From positions 1-64,000 of the forward strand of contig NVXU02000002.1 of NCBI GenBank assembly GCA_002734065.2: a stretch of 64,000 nt of DNA. The letters run 5' to 3'. The notes below the pieces were generated by a model. The model saw nothing but the letters and a program-made list of their open reading frames with translations, was not told the DNA's origin and did no database searches. A program made the translations under genes and the position numbers. This stretch comes from Fluviicola sp. (GTDB taxonomy: Bacteria > Bacteroidota > Bacteroidia > Flavobacteriales_D > Crocinitomicaceae). Below are positions 36,626 to 45,448 of the stretch, piece after piece; position 1 is the stretch's first letter, and every line of letters begins with the position of its first letter.

Positions 36626-37699
36626 ATGAGCACCAAAATAAACATCCGTAACCTTTCTCTCGAAGAATTAAAAAATTCCCTCCAAGAAGTTGGTGAGAAA
36701 ACCTTCCGTGGAAAACAAATTTACGAATGGCTTTGGCAAAAAGATGCCTCTTCTTTTGAAGACATGACCAACCTCTCAAAATCTTTACGGGAGAAGCTTG
36801 AGGATACCTATTACATAGATCACATAACACTGAACGACCAACAAATCAGCTCTGACAAGACCATAAAATGTGCTTTTAGCGTTGACAATAATCAAGTCGT
36901 TGAAGGAGTACTCATTCCAACTCCAAAAAGAACAACTGCTTGCATTTCTTCGCAAATCGGTTGCAGCTTAGCGTGTGAATTCTGCGCAACAGGTAAGCTA
37001 AAGTTAATGCGAAACCTTTCTGCTGGAGAAATCGTTGACCAAGTGGTTTATTTACGTGACGAGGCAAAAAACAGGTACAACAAAAGCCTATCGAACATTG
37101 TCTATATGGGTATGGGAGAACCTTTGCTCAATTACAAAAACATGCTGCGTTCTATTGAGTTGATTACCTCTGAAGAGGGTCTTGGAATGTCGCCAAAGCG
37201 AATCACCGTTTCAACTGCAGGTATTGCCAAAATGATTAAAAAATTAGGTGATGATAATGTGAAATTCAACCTTGCGCTTTCTTTACATGCTGCCAACGAT
37301 AAAAAGCGTAGCGAAATCATGGAAATCAATGACTCTAATAATTTAGCCGCGTTGCGAGAAGCTTTGCAATATTTCCATGAGAAAACTGGAACCCGCGTGA
37401 CTTTTGAATACATCATTTTCAAAGATTTTAATGACTCAATTGAAGATGCCCAAGAATTAGCAAAGTTTGCCAAATGTGTTCCTTGTAAAATTAACATTAT
37501 AGAATACAACCCAATTGATGATGGAATATTCCAAAAGACAAGTAAAGAAAGAACAGACGCTTTCGCTAACTATTTAGAAGATAGAAACATGATTGTTCAT
37601 GTAAGAAGGAGCCGTGGAAAGGACATTGATGCAGCTTGCGGACAGTTAGTCAATAAAAACGGTGCTATTTTGAAAGAAGATAGAGCAATGAAGAAGTAG
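36626..37699 (+). CDS. rlmN: 23S rRNA (A2503-C2)/tRNA (A37-C2) methyltransferase
   Basis: About 357 aa from ATG 36626; the track start at 36503 lies in repeat sequence, and the real protein opens MSTKINIRNLSLEELK. It is a radical-SAM enzyme with the cluster motif CSLACEFCATGK (CxxxCxxC), YMGMGEPLLNYKN and the methyl-carrying cysteine in DIDAACGQL. Monocistronic. Confidence 0.95.
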   Translation: MSTKINIRNLSLEELKNSLQEVGEKTFRGKQIYEWLWQKDASSFEDMTNLSKSLREKLEDTYYIDHITLNDQQISSDKTIKCAFSVDNNQVVEGVLIPTPKRTTACISSQIGCSLACEFCATGKLKLMRNLSAGEIVDQVVYLRDEAKNRYNKSLSNIVYMGMGEPLLNYKNMLRSIELITSEEGLGMSPKRITVSTAGIAKMIKKLGDDNVKFNLALSLHAANDKKRSEIMEINDSNNLAALREALQYFHEKTGTRVTFEYIIFKDFNDSIEDAQELAKFAKCVPCKINIIEYNPIDDGIFQKTSKERTDAFANYLEDRNMIVHVRRSRGKDIDAACGQLVNKNGAILKEDRAMKK

Positions 37700-37783
37700 A
37701 TCGATTACTTATTCTATCTTTGCCCTAATAAACCCAATCAACTACTGTAAACATAGGCAAAAAAATGCTTAATAAATAAACTT

Positions 37784-38770
37784 ATGCAGTTAACTAAGTT
37801 GTCAAATATTCGATTAGAAGTAATGCAATACATTGAGCAATCAATGGAAAGTTTGCTTACAAAATATCTCAAAAAGCCTGAAGATAATTGGCAACCTGCC
37901 GATTTATTGCCAGACGCAAGAGACGAATCCTTCATTGAAGAAGTCACAGAATTACAGGAACTAGCGCAAGAAATGAGCTATGATTTATTTGCTGTTCTAA
38001 TTGGCGACACCATCACTGAAGAAGCTCTACCTACTTATGAAGCTTGGTTAATGGATATCGAAGGAGTCGATTCGAAAAGCAAAACAGGCTGGTCGCAATG
38101 GGTAAGAGCTTGGACGGCAGAAGAAAATCGTCACGGTGATTTACTCAATCGTTACCTTTATCTTTCTGGAAGGGTAAACATGAAAGAACTGGAAATTTCC
38201 ACGCAATATTTGCTAACTGACGGTTTTGACCTCCAAACGGCAAGAGATCCATACAAAAGTTTCATTTATACCAGTTTTCAGGAAACGGCAACCAATATTT
38301 CACACAGACGAGTGGCAAGCTTAGCAAAAAAATCAGGAAACGATCGACTGGCAAAAATGTGTGGCGTTATTGCTGCAGACGAAGCGAGACATGCTAATGC
38401 CTATCAACACTTTGTTCAACGCATCTTTGATGTTGACCCGAGCGAAATGATGATCGCTTTTGAAGATATGATGAAGAAAAAAATTGTCATGCCAGCCCAT
38501 TTTCTAAGAGAAACGGGTGGAGAAATCGGTGACTTATTTAAACACTTTTCTGATGCCGCACAACGAACAATGGTCTATACAACAAAAGACTATATCGAAA
38601 TTTTAGACAAGCTTTTAATCAAATGGGACATCGAAAACATGACTGATTTAAGTGGTTCAGCAGAAAAAGCACGTGACTACTTAATGAATTTACCCAATCG
38701 TCTTTGTCGTATTTCCGAAAGAATTGTTATTCCAGAGAAAATGTATGAGTTTAAATGGTTTGCTAAATAA
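37784..38770 (+). CDS. Acyl-ACP desaturase (ferritin-like di-iron)
   Basis: 328 aa, matching soluble stearoyl-ACP desaturases. Di-iron ligands are visible in AEENRHGDLLNRYLYLSGR and AADEARHANAYQHFV, with a further Glu in SFQETATNISHRR. It introduces a double bond into an ACP-bound fatty acid. A TATCTTTG box lies at 37715-37722. The HMG-CoA reductase operon follows 120 bp downstream in the same direction. Confidence 0.9.
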   Translation: MQLTKLSNIRLEVMQYIEQSMESLLTKYLKKPEDNWQPADLLPDARDESFIEEVTELQELAQEMSYDLFAVLIGDTITEEALPTYEAWLMDIEGVDSKSKTGWSQWVRAWTAEENRHGDLLNRYLYLSGRVNMKELEISTQYLLTDGFDLQTARDPYKSFIYTSFQETATNISHRRVASLAKKSGNDRLAKMCGVIAADEARHANAYQHFVQRIFDVDPSEMMIAFEDMMKKKIVMPAHFLRETGGEIGDLFKHFSDAAQRTMVYTTKDYIEILDKLLIKWDIENMTDLSGSAEKARDYLMNLPNRLCRISERIVIPEKMYEFKWFAK

Positions 38771-38889
38771 GAAGTTCGGAGCTAGAATTATATTTTTGTC
38801 GAAATCAACCTAAACACTCCTTTTAAATATAACCAAGGCGCATCAATTAATTTGTGTATATTTAGTATCTATTTTTAAGGATACAGACA

Positions 38890-40167
38890 ATGTCACAAGA
38901 CCACAAAACAGTTAATAAAGTAATTGATTCTTTCGAGGACAAAAAATCGTTGCAAGATTACGCAAAACAAATTTCACCATTATCAGACGTTGAGATTACC
39001 CAACTTGAAGAAGCAAATTATAGTAATCACCCGACCCAAGAGGGACTTTCTGAACGCTTAGATTTTCTTGAAGAAAAAGGAATTTCCCTTCCCTATTCTA
39101 AAGGCGATAAACAACTTGAAAGTCCAGAATCACTGAAAGGAAACATCGAAAATTTTATCGGAATGGCGCAAATCCCAATTGGACTAGCTGGCCCATTATT
39201 AGTTAACGGAACCGATGCAACAGGAGATTACTATATTCCCTTAGCAACAACTGAAGGTGCTCTCGTTGCTTCCTATAATCGAGGGATGAAGGCTTGCCGA
39301 TTAAGCGGTGGAATTACTTCTGTTTGCTTGGTTGAAGGAGTACAAAGGTGTCCGTTTTTTAAATTTGAAAATATCGGAATTGTAGGATTATTTGCAAAAT
39401 GGGTCAATAGCAGCGTGAAAGTTTTTGAAGAAATCGTGTCTCGAACAAGTCGTTTTGCGGCATTGAAAGGTGTCCGAACAAGCATAGAAGGAAACAGCGT
39501 GATTCTGACTTTTGAATATACAACAGGAGATGCTTCAGGGCAGAATATGGTGACAATTTGCACCGATCAAATTTGTAGATATATCCTTGAGAATTTTGAA
39601 CATACACCAACTGAATGGTACATTGAAAGCAACTATGCTGGAGATAAGAAAGCAACTTCTTTGTCCTTTATGAACGTTCGTGGTAAGAAAGTAACCACCG
39701 AAATTGTTCTAAAAAAAGAAGTCATCGATAAAGTCCTAAAAACAACTCCCAAAAATATTTGTGCTTATTGGCAATCATCCACCTTAGCGGTTATTCAAAG
39801 TGGAGCAATCGGTGCGCAAGGTCACGTAGCAAATGGATTAACAGCCCTTTTTATCTCTTGCGGACAAGATGTTGCCTGCATTTCTGAATCCTCGGTTGGA
39901 TTAACGCGAATGGAAACAACGCCAGATGGAGATCTCTACGTTTCATTAACACTTCCTTCTCTAATTGTAGGAACGGTTGGTGGAGGAACGTCCTTACCGA
40001 CTCAACAAGAATGCCTAAAGATGTTGGACTGCGACGGCGTAGGAAAAACAAGAAGGTTCGCTGAAATATGTTGTGCTGTTGCATTGGCTGGAGAAATTTC
40101 AATTGCCGCTGCCATGTCAGCAAATCATTTCACCTCAGCGCATCAAAATTTAGGTAGAAAAAAATAA
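38890..40167 (+). CDS. HMG-CoA reductase, class I type
   Basis: 425 aa soluble enzyme that should reduce HMG-CoA to mevalonate. Catalytic residues align with the human class I enzyme: Glu in ATTEGALVASYNRG, Lys in NYAGDKKATSLSF, Asp in SCGQDVACISES, and the C-terminal His in SAHQNLGR. GTVGGGTSLPTQQECL is class I-like. The nucleotide-site motif reads GDASGQNM instead of the usual GDAMGMNM. Most Flavobacteria use a class II-like HMGR (family knowledge), so this one may be specialised. First gene of a tight lipid-like operon. Confidence 0.9.
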   Translation: MSQDHKTVNKVIDSFEDKKSLQDYAKQISPLSDVEITQLEEANYSNHPTQEGLSERLDFLEEKGISLPYSKGDKQLESPESLKGNIENFIGMAQIPIGLAGPLLVNGTDATGDYYIPLATTEGALVASYNRGMKACRLSGGITSVCLVEGVQRCPFFKFENIGIVGLFAKWVNSSVKVFEEIVSRTSRFAALKGVRTSIEGNSVILTFEYTTGDASGQNMVTICTDQICRYILENFEHTPTEWYIESNYAGDKKATSLSFMNVRGKKVTTEIVLKKEVIDKVLKTTPKNICAYWQSSTLAVIQSGAIGAQGHVANGLTALFISCGQDVACISESSVGLTRMETTPDGDLYVSLTLPSLIVGTVGGGTSLPTQQECLKMLDCDGVGKTRRFAEICCAVALAGEISIAAAMSANHFTSAHQNLGRKK

Positions 40168-40172
40168 GTCAA

Positions 40173-41105
40173 TTGGAAGAAAATAATCGTCCTTTTTTAA
40201 AGCGTTTTCTAATCTATCAGAAAGAAAGATTTCCCTTTCTCGCACATGGGTTAATGATTACTGCTTTTACTTTTTCTGCTGTTTCCTACTCAAGGATTTG
40301 CAGAGGCAGAGAGGGATTCATAGATTGGAGTGATTTTCTGATTGGAATTTTCGCTACCATTACACTTTTCTTTCTCGTTCGTATTTTTGACGAATTTAAA
40401 GATCAAGAGGAAGATAAAAAATACCGCAGCTACTTGCCCGTTCCAAGAGGATTGATTTCTCTCAAAGAACTGAAAACAATTGGACTAATCGTTGGCGTTA
40501 TTCAAGTCAGTGTTATCGCCATTTATCAACTGGAGATGCTTTATCTCTATGTTATTGTCTTGCTTTATTTAATGCTGATGGGAGTTGAGTTTTTCGTTCC
40601 TAAATGGCTAAAGAAAAGACAGATTCTCTACATTACATCTCACATGTTTATTATTCCCTTAATAGACATTTATTCCAGTGGTTTAGATTGGTTATTGGAC
40701 GGAGCTTCTCCACACTGGGGACTTGCTTGGTTTTTTGCAGTGTCATATAGCAATGGATTGGTGTTAGAATTTGGTCGGAAAATCAGAACGCCAGAAAAGG
40801 AAGAAGAAGGAGTTGTGTCCTACACAGGATTGTACGGAACCAAAGGCGGAGTAATCATTTGGATTGTCCTCTTGTTTACAACCATGATTCTTGCGATGGG
40901 AGCATCCTATTACGCAGGGTATGGCTGGTTCGCTTACAGTATTCTTTTTCTCGTTTTTGTCCTTTGCTCCCTGCCAGCATGGTCGTTCTTGAAAAAATCA
41001 TCGTATAAATCATCCAAATTTATTGAATACGCATCGGCTATTTGGACAGCGTTGATGTACCTTTCTTTGGGTGGAATTCCAATGCTTAAAGCGCTAATTC
41101 TATGA
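40173..41105 (+). CDS. UbiA-family prenyltransferase-like membrane protein
   Basis: 310 aa from TTG, with about eight to nine helices. The first Asp-rich motif is RIFDEFKDQEEDKKYRSYL, and the second acidic loop is EFGRKIRTPEKEEEG, near but not identical to the usual DxxxD. UbiA enzymes attach an isoprenyl diphosphate to an aromatic or lipid acceptor at the membrane; neither donor nor acceptor is known. It is 5 bp after the HMGR gene and overlaps the next by ATGA. MenA is a separate gene, so this is not the menaquinone enzyme. Confidence 0.75.
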   Translation: MEENNRPFLKRFLIYQKERFPFLAHGLMITAFTFSAVSYSRICRGREGFIDWSDFLIGIFATITLFFLVRIFDEFKDQEEDKKYRSYLPVPRGLISLKELKTIGLIVGVIQVSVIAIYQLEMLYLYVIVLLYLMLMGVEFFVPKWLKKRQILYITSHMFIIPLIDIYSSGLDWLLDGASPHWGLAWFFAVSYSNGLVLEFGRKIRTPEKEEEGVVSYTGLYGTKGGVIIWIVLLFTTMILAMGASYYAGYGWFAYSILFLVFVLCSLPAWSFLKKSSYKSSKFIEYASAIWTALMYLSLGGIPMLKALIL

Positions 41106-43687
41106 CGGTTCTACTTTCTCATTCTGAAAAAAAATCCAATAAGGGAATTGGTGGAAAAGCTAAAAATCTTATCCAACTTGAAAAAATAGGCGCAAATGTT
41201 CCTAAATGGGCCGTTATTCCACAAGAAGTGCTTCTTCAGCAGCTTTCTGAGTCTGTCAGTGAGAATGATATTGCGGATGCATTTTCAAAATTAGATGTTC
41301 CCCCAACTATTTTAACTCATTTGCATGAATTCTTCAGTGAGAAAGACTGTCAAAAATCTTACGCTGTAAGATCATCCGCAATTGATGAAGATGGAGCGTC
41401 TTTTTCTTTTGCTGGTCAATTTGAAACCTTTCTCCACGTACCTTTTGAAGAATTAGAAAGCAAGATAAAGCTAATCTGGAAATCCACTGCATCTAAACGG
41501 GTTTTGAGGTATCGAAAAGAGAATAAATTGCCCTTAAATTTTGGCATCGGTGTCATTGTTCAAGAAATGATAGATGCCGATGTTGCCGGTGTTGCATTTG
41601 GAGCAAATCCAATTTCTGGAGACACTGAAAGCAAAGTTATTTCAGCCGTTTTTGGACTGGGAGAAGGATTGGTTTCTGGAGAATTAAATGCCGATACTTT
41701 TACACTTTCTCCCTCGGGTATTCACAAAGATATTGCTGAAAAAACACACCTTTTTGTGAGAAAAAACGACTCTGGGATTCAAAAAATAGAACTGGAGAAA
41801 GAAAGAAAAAACAGCGCTACTTTAGATGATAATCAACTCCATGAAATCGCTACTCTTTTAGACCAATTGACAAAGGAATTAAAGGCACCGCAAGACATTG
41901 AATTCGCCTACAAAGAGAAATCACTGCACCTTCTGCAAACCAGACCCATAACGACAATCAAAGCGTCGCAAAGCGAAGAGTACATCTTATGGGACAATAG
42001 TAACATCATCGAATCCTACCCCGGAATCACAACTCCTCTCACCTATTCTTTCATCCTAAAAATGTACGAAATGGTGTATAGACAATTCGTTGGAATAATG
42101 GGAGTAAAAGAACGAGAAATCGACAAACATGCAGAGATTTTCGCCAATACTTTGGGACTTGTGAGAGGACGCGTTTATTACAACCTCCTAAATTGGTATA
42201 AAATGCTGGCAATGCTCCCCGGTTATTCTATCAATGCCGAGAATATGGAGAGAATGATGGGGGTAAAAGAAAAATTTGAATTGGAAGACGATTTTCAAAT
42301 GAGCAAGGGCATTGCACGACTAAGAATCATTCAAATGTATTGGAAAATGATTGTCATGCAGATAAAACTTCCTCGCCAAAGAAAACGCTTCATGAAACAG
42401 CTCAATGCTATCATGAATCAATACAAATCCATCGATTTTAGCACCCTTTCTACCAAGGAAATAGTTGACCTCTACATTTCTTTTGAAAAGAGCTTATTAT
42501 TAAAATGGAAAGCACCTCTAACCAATGATTTCTTTGCCATGATTTGGTTCGGAATGCTGGAGAAAAAAACAAAAAAATACTGCCCAAACGAACCTAATTT
42601 ACACAATGATTTATTGTGCGGAAGCCAAGATATTATCTCGGTAGAACCAATACACAGAAGTATTGAATTATCGGCAAGTATCACTAAAAACGAGGATGCT
42701 CGACGTCTTTTTTCAGAGAAAACTCCTCTTGAAATATGGACAGAATTAGAAAAAGGGGCATTTCCAGAGATAAAAAATGCTTTTGATGAATACATCGATA
42801 AATTTGGTGACCGATGTGTTGGTGAGTTAAAACTAGAGACAATTTCCTATTCTCAACAGCCTGAATTGCTCGTAAAAGTGATAAAATCGTATGTGGAACA
42901 AGGAATTACTCAAAAGAAAAGCAATCCAAAGGTTGAGGACGATGTGAGAATTAATGCGGAGAACAAAATTGATGAAGCATTAAAAGGACAGCCACTAAAA
43001 AAATGGTGGTACAATTACATTCTTAATAAAACAAGAGACTTGGTCAGCAACAGGGAGAACTTGAGATACCAAAGAACACGTGGCTTCGGAATGGTTCGAA
43101 ATATGTTTAGCGCACTTGGAGAAAACTTGCATTCTGACAAACTCATTGCCTCCCCAAGAGATGTGTTTTATTTAGAATTGAACGAAATAAAAAAACTCAA
43201 AGAGAATGCTTTCTCCCCCGAATTAAGTGAACTAATTCTGGAACGAAAAGAAGAATTCAATGCGTTTAAGAAGCAAGAAATGCCGCAAGAACGCTTTTTT
43301 ACCTACGGTAATAATTTCACAGACGAGTACATTTATTCTCTTGAAAAAATTGAGAAAGCAGAGGAAGATTTAAGTGGAATTGGTTGCTGCCCTGGCATTG
43401 TTAAGGGCACAGTAAGAATAGTCATCGATCCAAATGAAATTGATTCTCTCAACGGCGATATTCTTGTCACCTCAAGCACAGATCCTGGTTGGGTCATTCT
43501 ATTCCCAACTGCGTCTGCAATAATTGTCGAGCGAGGAAGTTTGCTAAGTCATTCTGCCATCGTTTCAAGAGAAATGGGAATTCCTTGTATCGTCAGTGTC
43601 TCGGGGTTGTTGAGAACCTTAAAAACGGGTGACCAAATCTTAATGGATGGAAGCACTGGAAAAATAAAATTACTAAATGAGACCTAA
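41102..43687 (+). CDS. PEP-synthase/rifampin-phosphotransferase-type dikinase
   Basis: 861 aa. The N-terminal ~285 residues are the PPDK ATP-binding domain (NKGIGGKAKNLIQLEKIGA, SYAVRSSAIDEDGASFSFAG, ending HLLQTRPITT). A ~480-residue middle region of helical type follows, then a C-terminal phosphohistidine swivel domain with ERGSLLSHSAIVSREMGIP (His ~817). The PEP/pyruvate TIM barrel of PEP synthase is absent, so the architecture is that of rifampin phosphotransferase: ATP's beta phosphate passes through His to a small substrate. Substrate unknown; in this operon a lipid or isoprenoid alcohol is plausible. Confidence 0.8.
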   Translation: MTVLLSHSEKKSNKGIGGKAKNLIQLEKIGANVPKWAVIPQEVLLQQLSESVSENDIADAFSKLDVPPTILTHLHEFFSEKDCQKSYAVRSSAIDEDGASFSFAGQFETFLHVPFEELESKIKLIWKSTASKRVLRYRKENKLPLNFGIGVIVQEMIDADVAGVAFGANPISGDTESKVISAVFGLGEGLVSGELNADTFTLSPSGIHKDIAEKTHLFVRKNDSGIQKIELEKERKNSATLDDNQLHEIATLLDQLTKELKAPQDIEFAYKEKSLHLLQTRPITTIKASQSEEYILWDNSNIIESYPGITTPLTYSFILKMYEMVYRQFVGIMGVKEREIDKHAEIFANTLGLVRGRVYYNLLNWYKMLAMLPGYSINAENMERMMGVKEKFELEDDFQMSKGIARLRIIQMYWKMIVMQIKLPRQRKRFMKQLNAIMNQYKSIDFSTLSTKEIVDLYISFEKSLLLKWKAPLTNDFFAMIWFGMLEKKTKKYCPNEPNLHNDLLCGSQDIISVEPIHRSIELSASITKNEDARRLFSEKTPLEIWTELEKGAFPEIKNAFDEYIDKFGDRCVGELKLETISYSQQPELLVKVIKSYVEQGITQKKSNPKVEDDVRINAENKIDEALKGQPLKKWWYNYILNKTRDLVSNRENLRYQRTRGFGMVRNMFSALGENLHSDKLIASPRDVFYLELNEIKKLKENAFSPELSELILERKEEFNAFKKQEMPQERFFTYGNNFTDEYIYSLEKIEKAEEDLSGIGCCPGIVKGTVRIVIDPNEIDSLNGDILVTSSTDPGWVILFPTASAIIVERGSLLSHSAIVSREMGIPCIVSVSGLLRTLKTGDQILMDGSTGKIKLLNET

Positions 43688-43690
43688 AAA

Positions 43691-44776
43691 ATGAGCAAGC
43701 AATTAAAAAACGTATCACATGACTATATTCGCTATGCAAATTGCTGGGAAGATGCCGATATTCTGTTGCAAGCTCTAAAAATAGAGCCAAAAGACCGAGT
43801 TTTATCCATCGGTTCGGCTGGAGATAATAGTTTTTCAATGCTAATTGGCGACCCTGAACTTGTTGTTGCGGTCGATATTAATCCTGTGCAATTAAATTTA
43901 ATTGAACTTAAAAAAGCAGCTTTCAAGGAGTTAAATTACCTCGAATTTTTGCAGTTTTTAGGATTCAACGACTGCGAGGACAGATGGCAACTTTTTTTGA
44001 AGGTGAAAAAATCCTTATCCTCTGAACTAATTGATTTTTGGACTATTCGAAGAAAAGAAGTTGAAGACGGACTTATTTATCAAGGAAAATTTGAACGATA
44101 TTTTCAATTATTTCATCAAAAAATATTACCGCTAATTCACAGTAAAAAAAGAATTGCCCAATTATTTGAACAGAAAACTCCAGAGCAACAAGTACAGTTT
44201 TTCGCTAAAAAATGGAATAATTGGCGATGGAGGATGCTATTTCGTCTCTTTTTTAGCAAATTCGTGATGGGCAGACTTGGGCGAGATCCTAAATTCTTAA
44301 AAGAGGTTGAAATTCCCGTCTCGACTTTTATTCTGCAGCAAGCAAAAAAACATTTAAGCGCAGTTGAATGTCAGAATAATTACTTTTTACAGTTCATTCT
44401 TACGGGAAAATTTAACACTGCTCTGCCCCATTACGCGCGTGAAGAAAATTTCGAAAAGATAAAATCAAATGTCGATAATTTGGTCGTTTTTCATGGATTG
44501 GCAGAAGATGCGTTTAAAGAACATCAAGACTTTAACAAGTTCAACCTCTCCAATATTTTTGAATACATGGACGACGAATTATTTAAAACCGTGAGTGAGA
44601 ATTTAGCATCAAATGGACGACCAAAATCAAAGTTTGCCTATTGGAACCTTTTAGTTCCTCGAAAAATGTCGGATGTAGTTTCAGAAATCGAGCAAATTGA
44701 AAATACAGATGAAAATTATTCATCTAAGGATAAAGGATTCTTTTATAGTAAATTTAATGTGAGTTTTAAACCATGA
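43691..44776 (+). CDS. BtaA-like (DUF3419) SAM 3-amino-3-carboxypropyl transferase
   Basis: 361 aa. Strong family features: YANCWEDADILLQALKI, RVLSIGSAGDNSFSML (SAM site), VVAVDINPVQLNLIELK and FVMGRLGRDPKFL. BtaA transfers the aminocarboxypropyl group of SAM to the hydroxyl of diacylglycerol, forming an ether-linked homoserine lipid. The partner N-methyltransferase BtaB is not in this operon, so the product may stay unmethylated or the acceptor may differ. It overlaps the following gene by ATGA. Confidence 0.85.
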   Translation: MSKQLKNVSHDYIRYANCWEDADILLQALKIEPKDRVLSIGSAGDNSFSMLIGDPELVVAVDINPVQLNLIELKKAAFKELNYLEFLQFLGFNDCEDRWQLFLKVKKSLSSELIDFWTIRRKEVEDGLIYQGKFERYFQLFHQKILPLIHSKKRIAQLFEQKTPEQQVQFFAKKWNNWRWRMLFRLFFSKFVMGRLGRDPKFLKEVEIPVSTFILQQAKKHLSAVECQNNYFLQFILTGKFNTALPHYAREENFEKIKSNVDNLVVFHGLAEDAFKEHQDFNKFNLSNIFEYMDDELFKTVSENLASNGRPKSKFAYWNLLVPRKMSDVVSEIEQIENTDENYSSKDKGFFYSKFNVSFKP

Positions 44777-45447
44777 GCGACAACATTTTATATACAATTT
44801 TACTTTCTTTTGCCTACTTAATTTTGTTTGCAAGTGCAGAATTGTTTTATCATAAGCTAAAATTCAAGGCAGAAGTAACACGAAAATACGTGCACATTGT
44901 CACTGGTTTATTGGCGATGCTTTTTCCTATTTTATTAGATAATCACTGGTTTGTTCTCATCCTCTGCTCAAGTTTTTTGATTATTCTTCTACTCTCTTTA
45001 AAGTTTCAATTACTGCCCTCAATAAATGCTGTCGAGAGAATAACAAATGGGAGTATTCTCTACCCCATCATTGTTTATAGCCTGTTTCTACTTTATCAAG
45101 AATTTGATCAATACATGTTTTACTACATTCCAATTTTGATTTTAGCCCTTTGCGACCCCATTGCTGCATTGGTAGGAAAAAAATGGCCCGCTGGGAAATA
45201 TACATTCTTTGGCCATACAAAAACATTGAGCGGTTCTTTTGGTTTTTTAATAGCGGCTTTAATTACATCCTTAGCGTTAACAATGGGGGTAGAAAAAATC
45301 AATTTTGCAGATGCCATCCTCATTTCTATTGTAATTTCAATAATCACAGCACTCTCTGAAGCCTTTACCCATAAAGGGTTTGACAACCTTGCAATCCCAG
45401 CGAGCGCCGTTGCTGTCCTCTTATTATACACTCACTATTTTGCTTAA
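44773..45447 (+). CDS. CTP-dependent polyprenol/phytol-kinase-like membrane protein
   Basis: 224 aa, about seven helices. It resembles the DGK1/SEC59/VTE5 group: VTRKYVHIVTGLLAMLFP, ALCDPIAALVGKKWP, GHTKTLSGSFGFL and SEAFTHKGFDNLAIP are the expected conserved blocks. Members phosphorylate dolichol, phytol or diacylglycerol with CTP. Between the BtaA-like and GNAT-like genes it suggests that a lipid alcohol is activated in this pathway. It overlaps the BtaA-like gene by 4 bp. Confidence 0.75.
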   Translation: MSDNILYTILLSFAYLILFASAELFYHKLKFKAEVTRKYVHIVTGLLAMLFPILLDNHWFVLILCSSFLIILLLSLKFQLLPSINAVERITNGSILYPIIVYSLFLLYQEFDQYMFYYIPILILALCDPIAALVGKKWPAGKYTFFGHTKTLSGSFGFLIAALITSLALTMGVEKINFADAILISIVISIITALSEAFTHKGFDNLAIPASAVAVLLLYTHYFA

Positions 45448-45448
45448 T

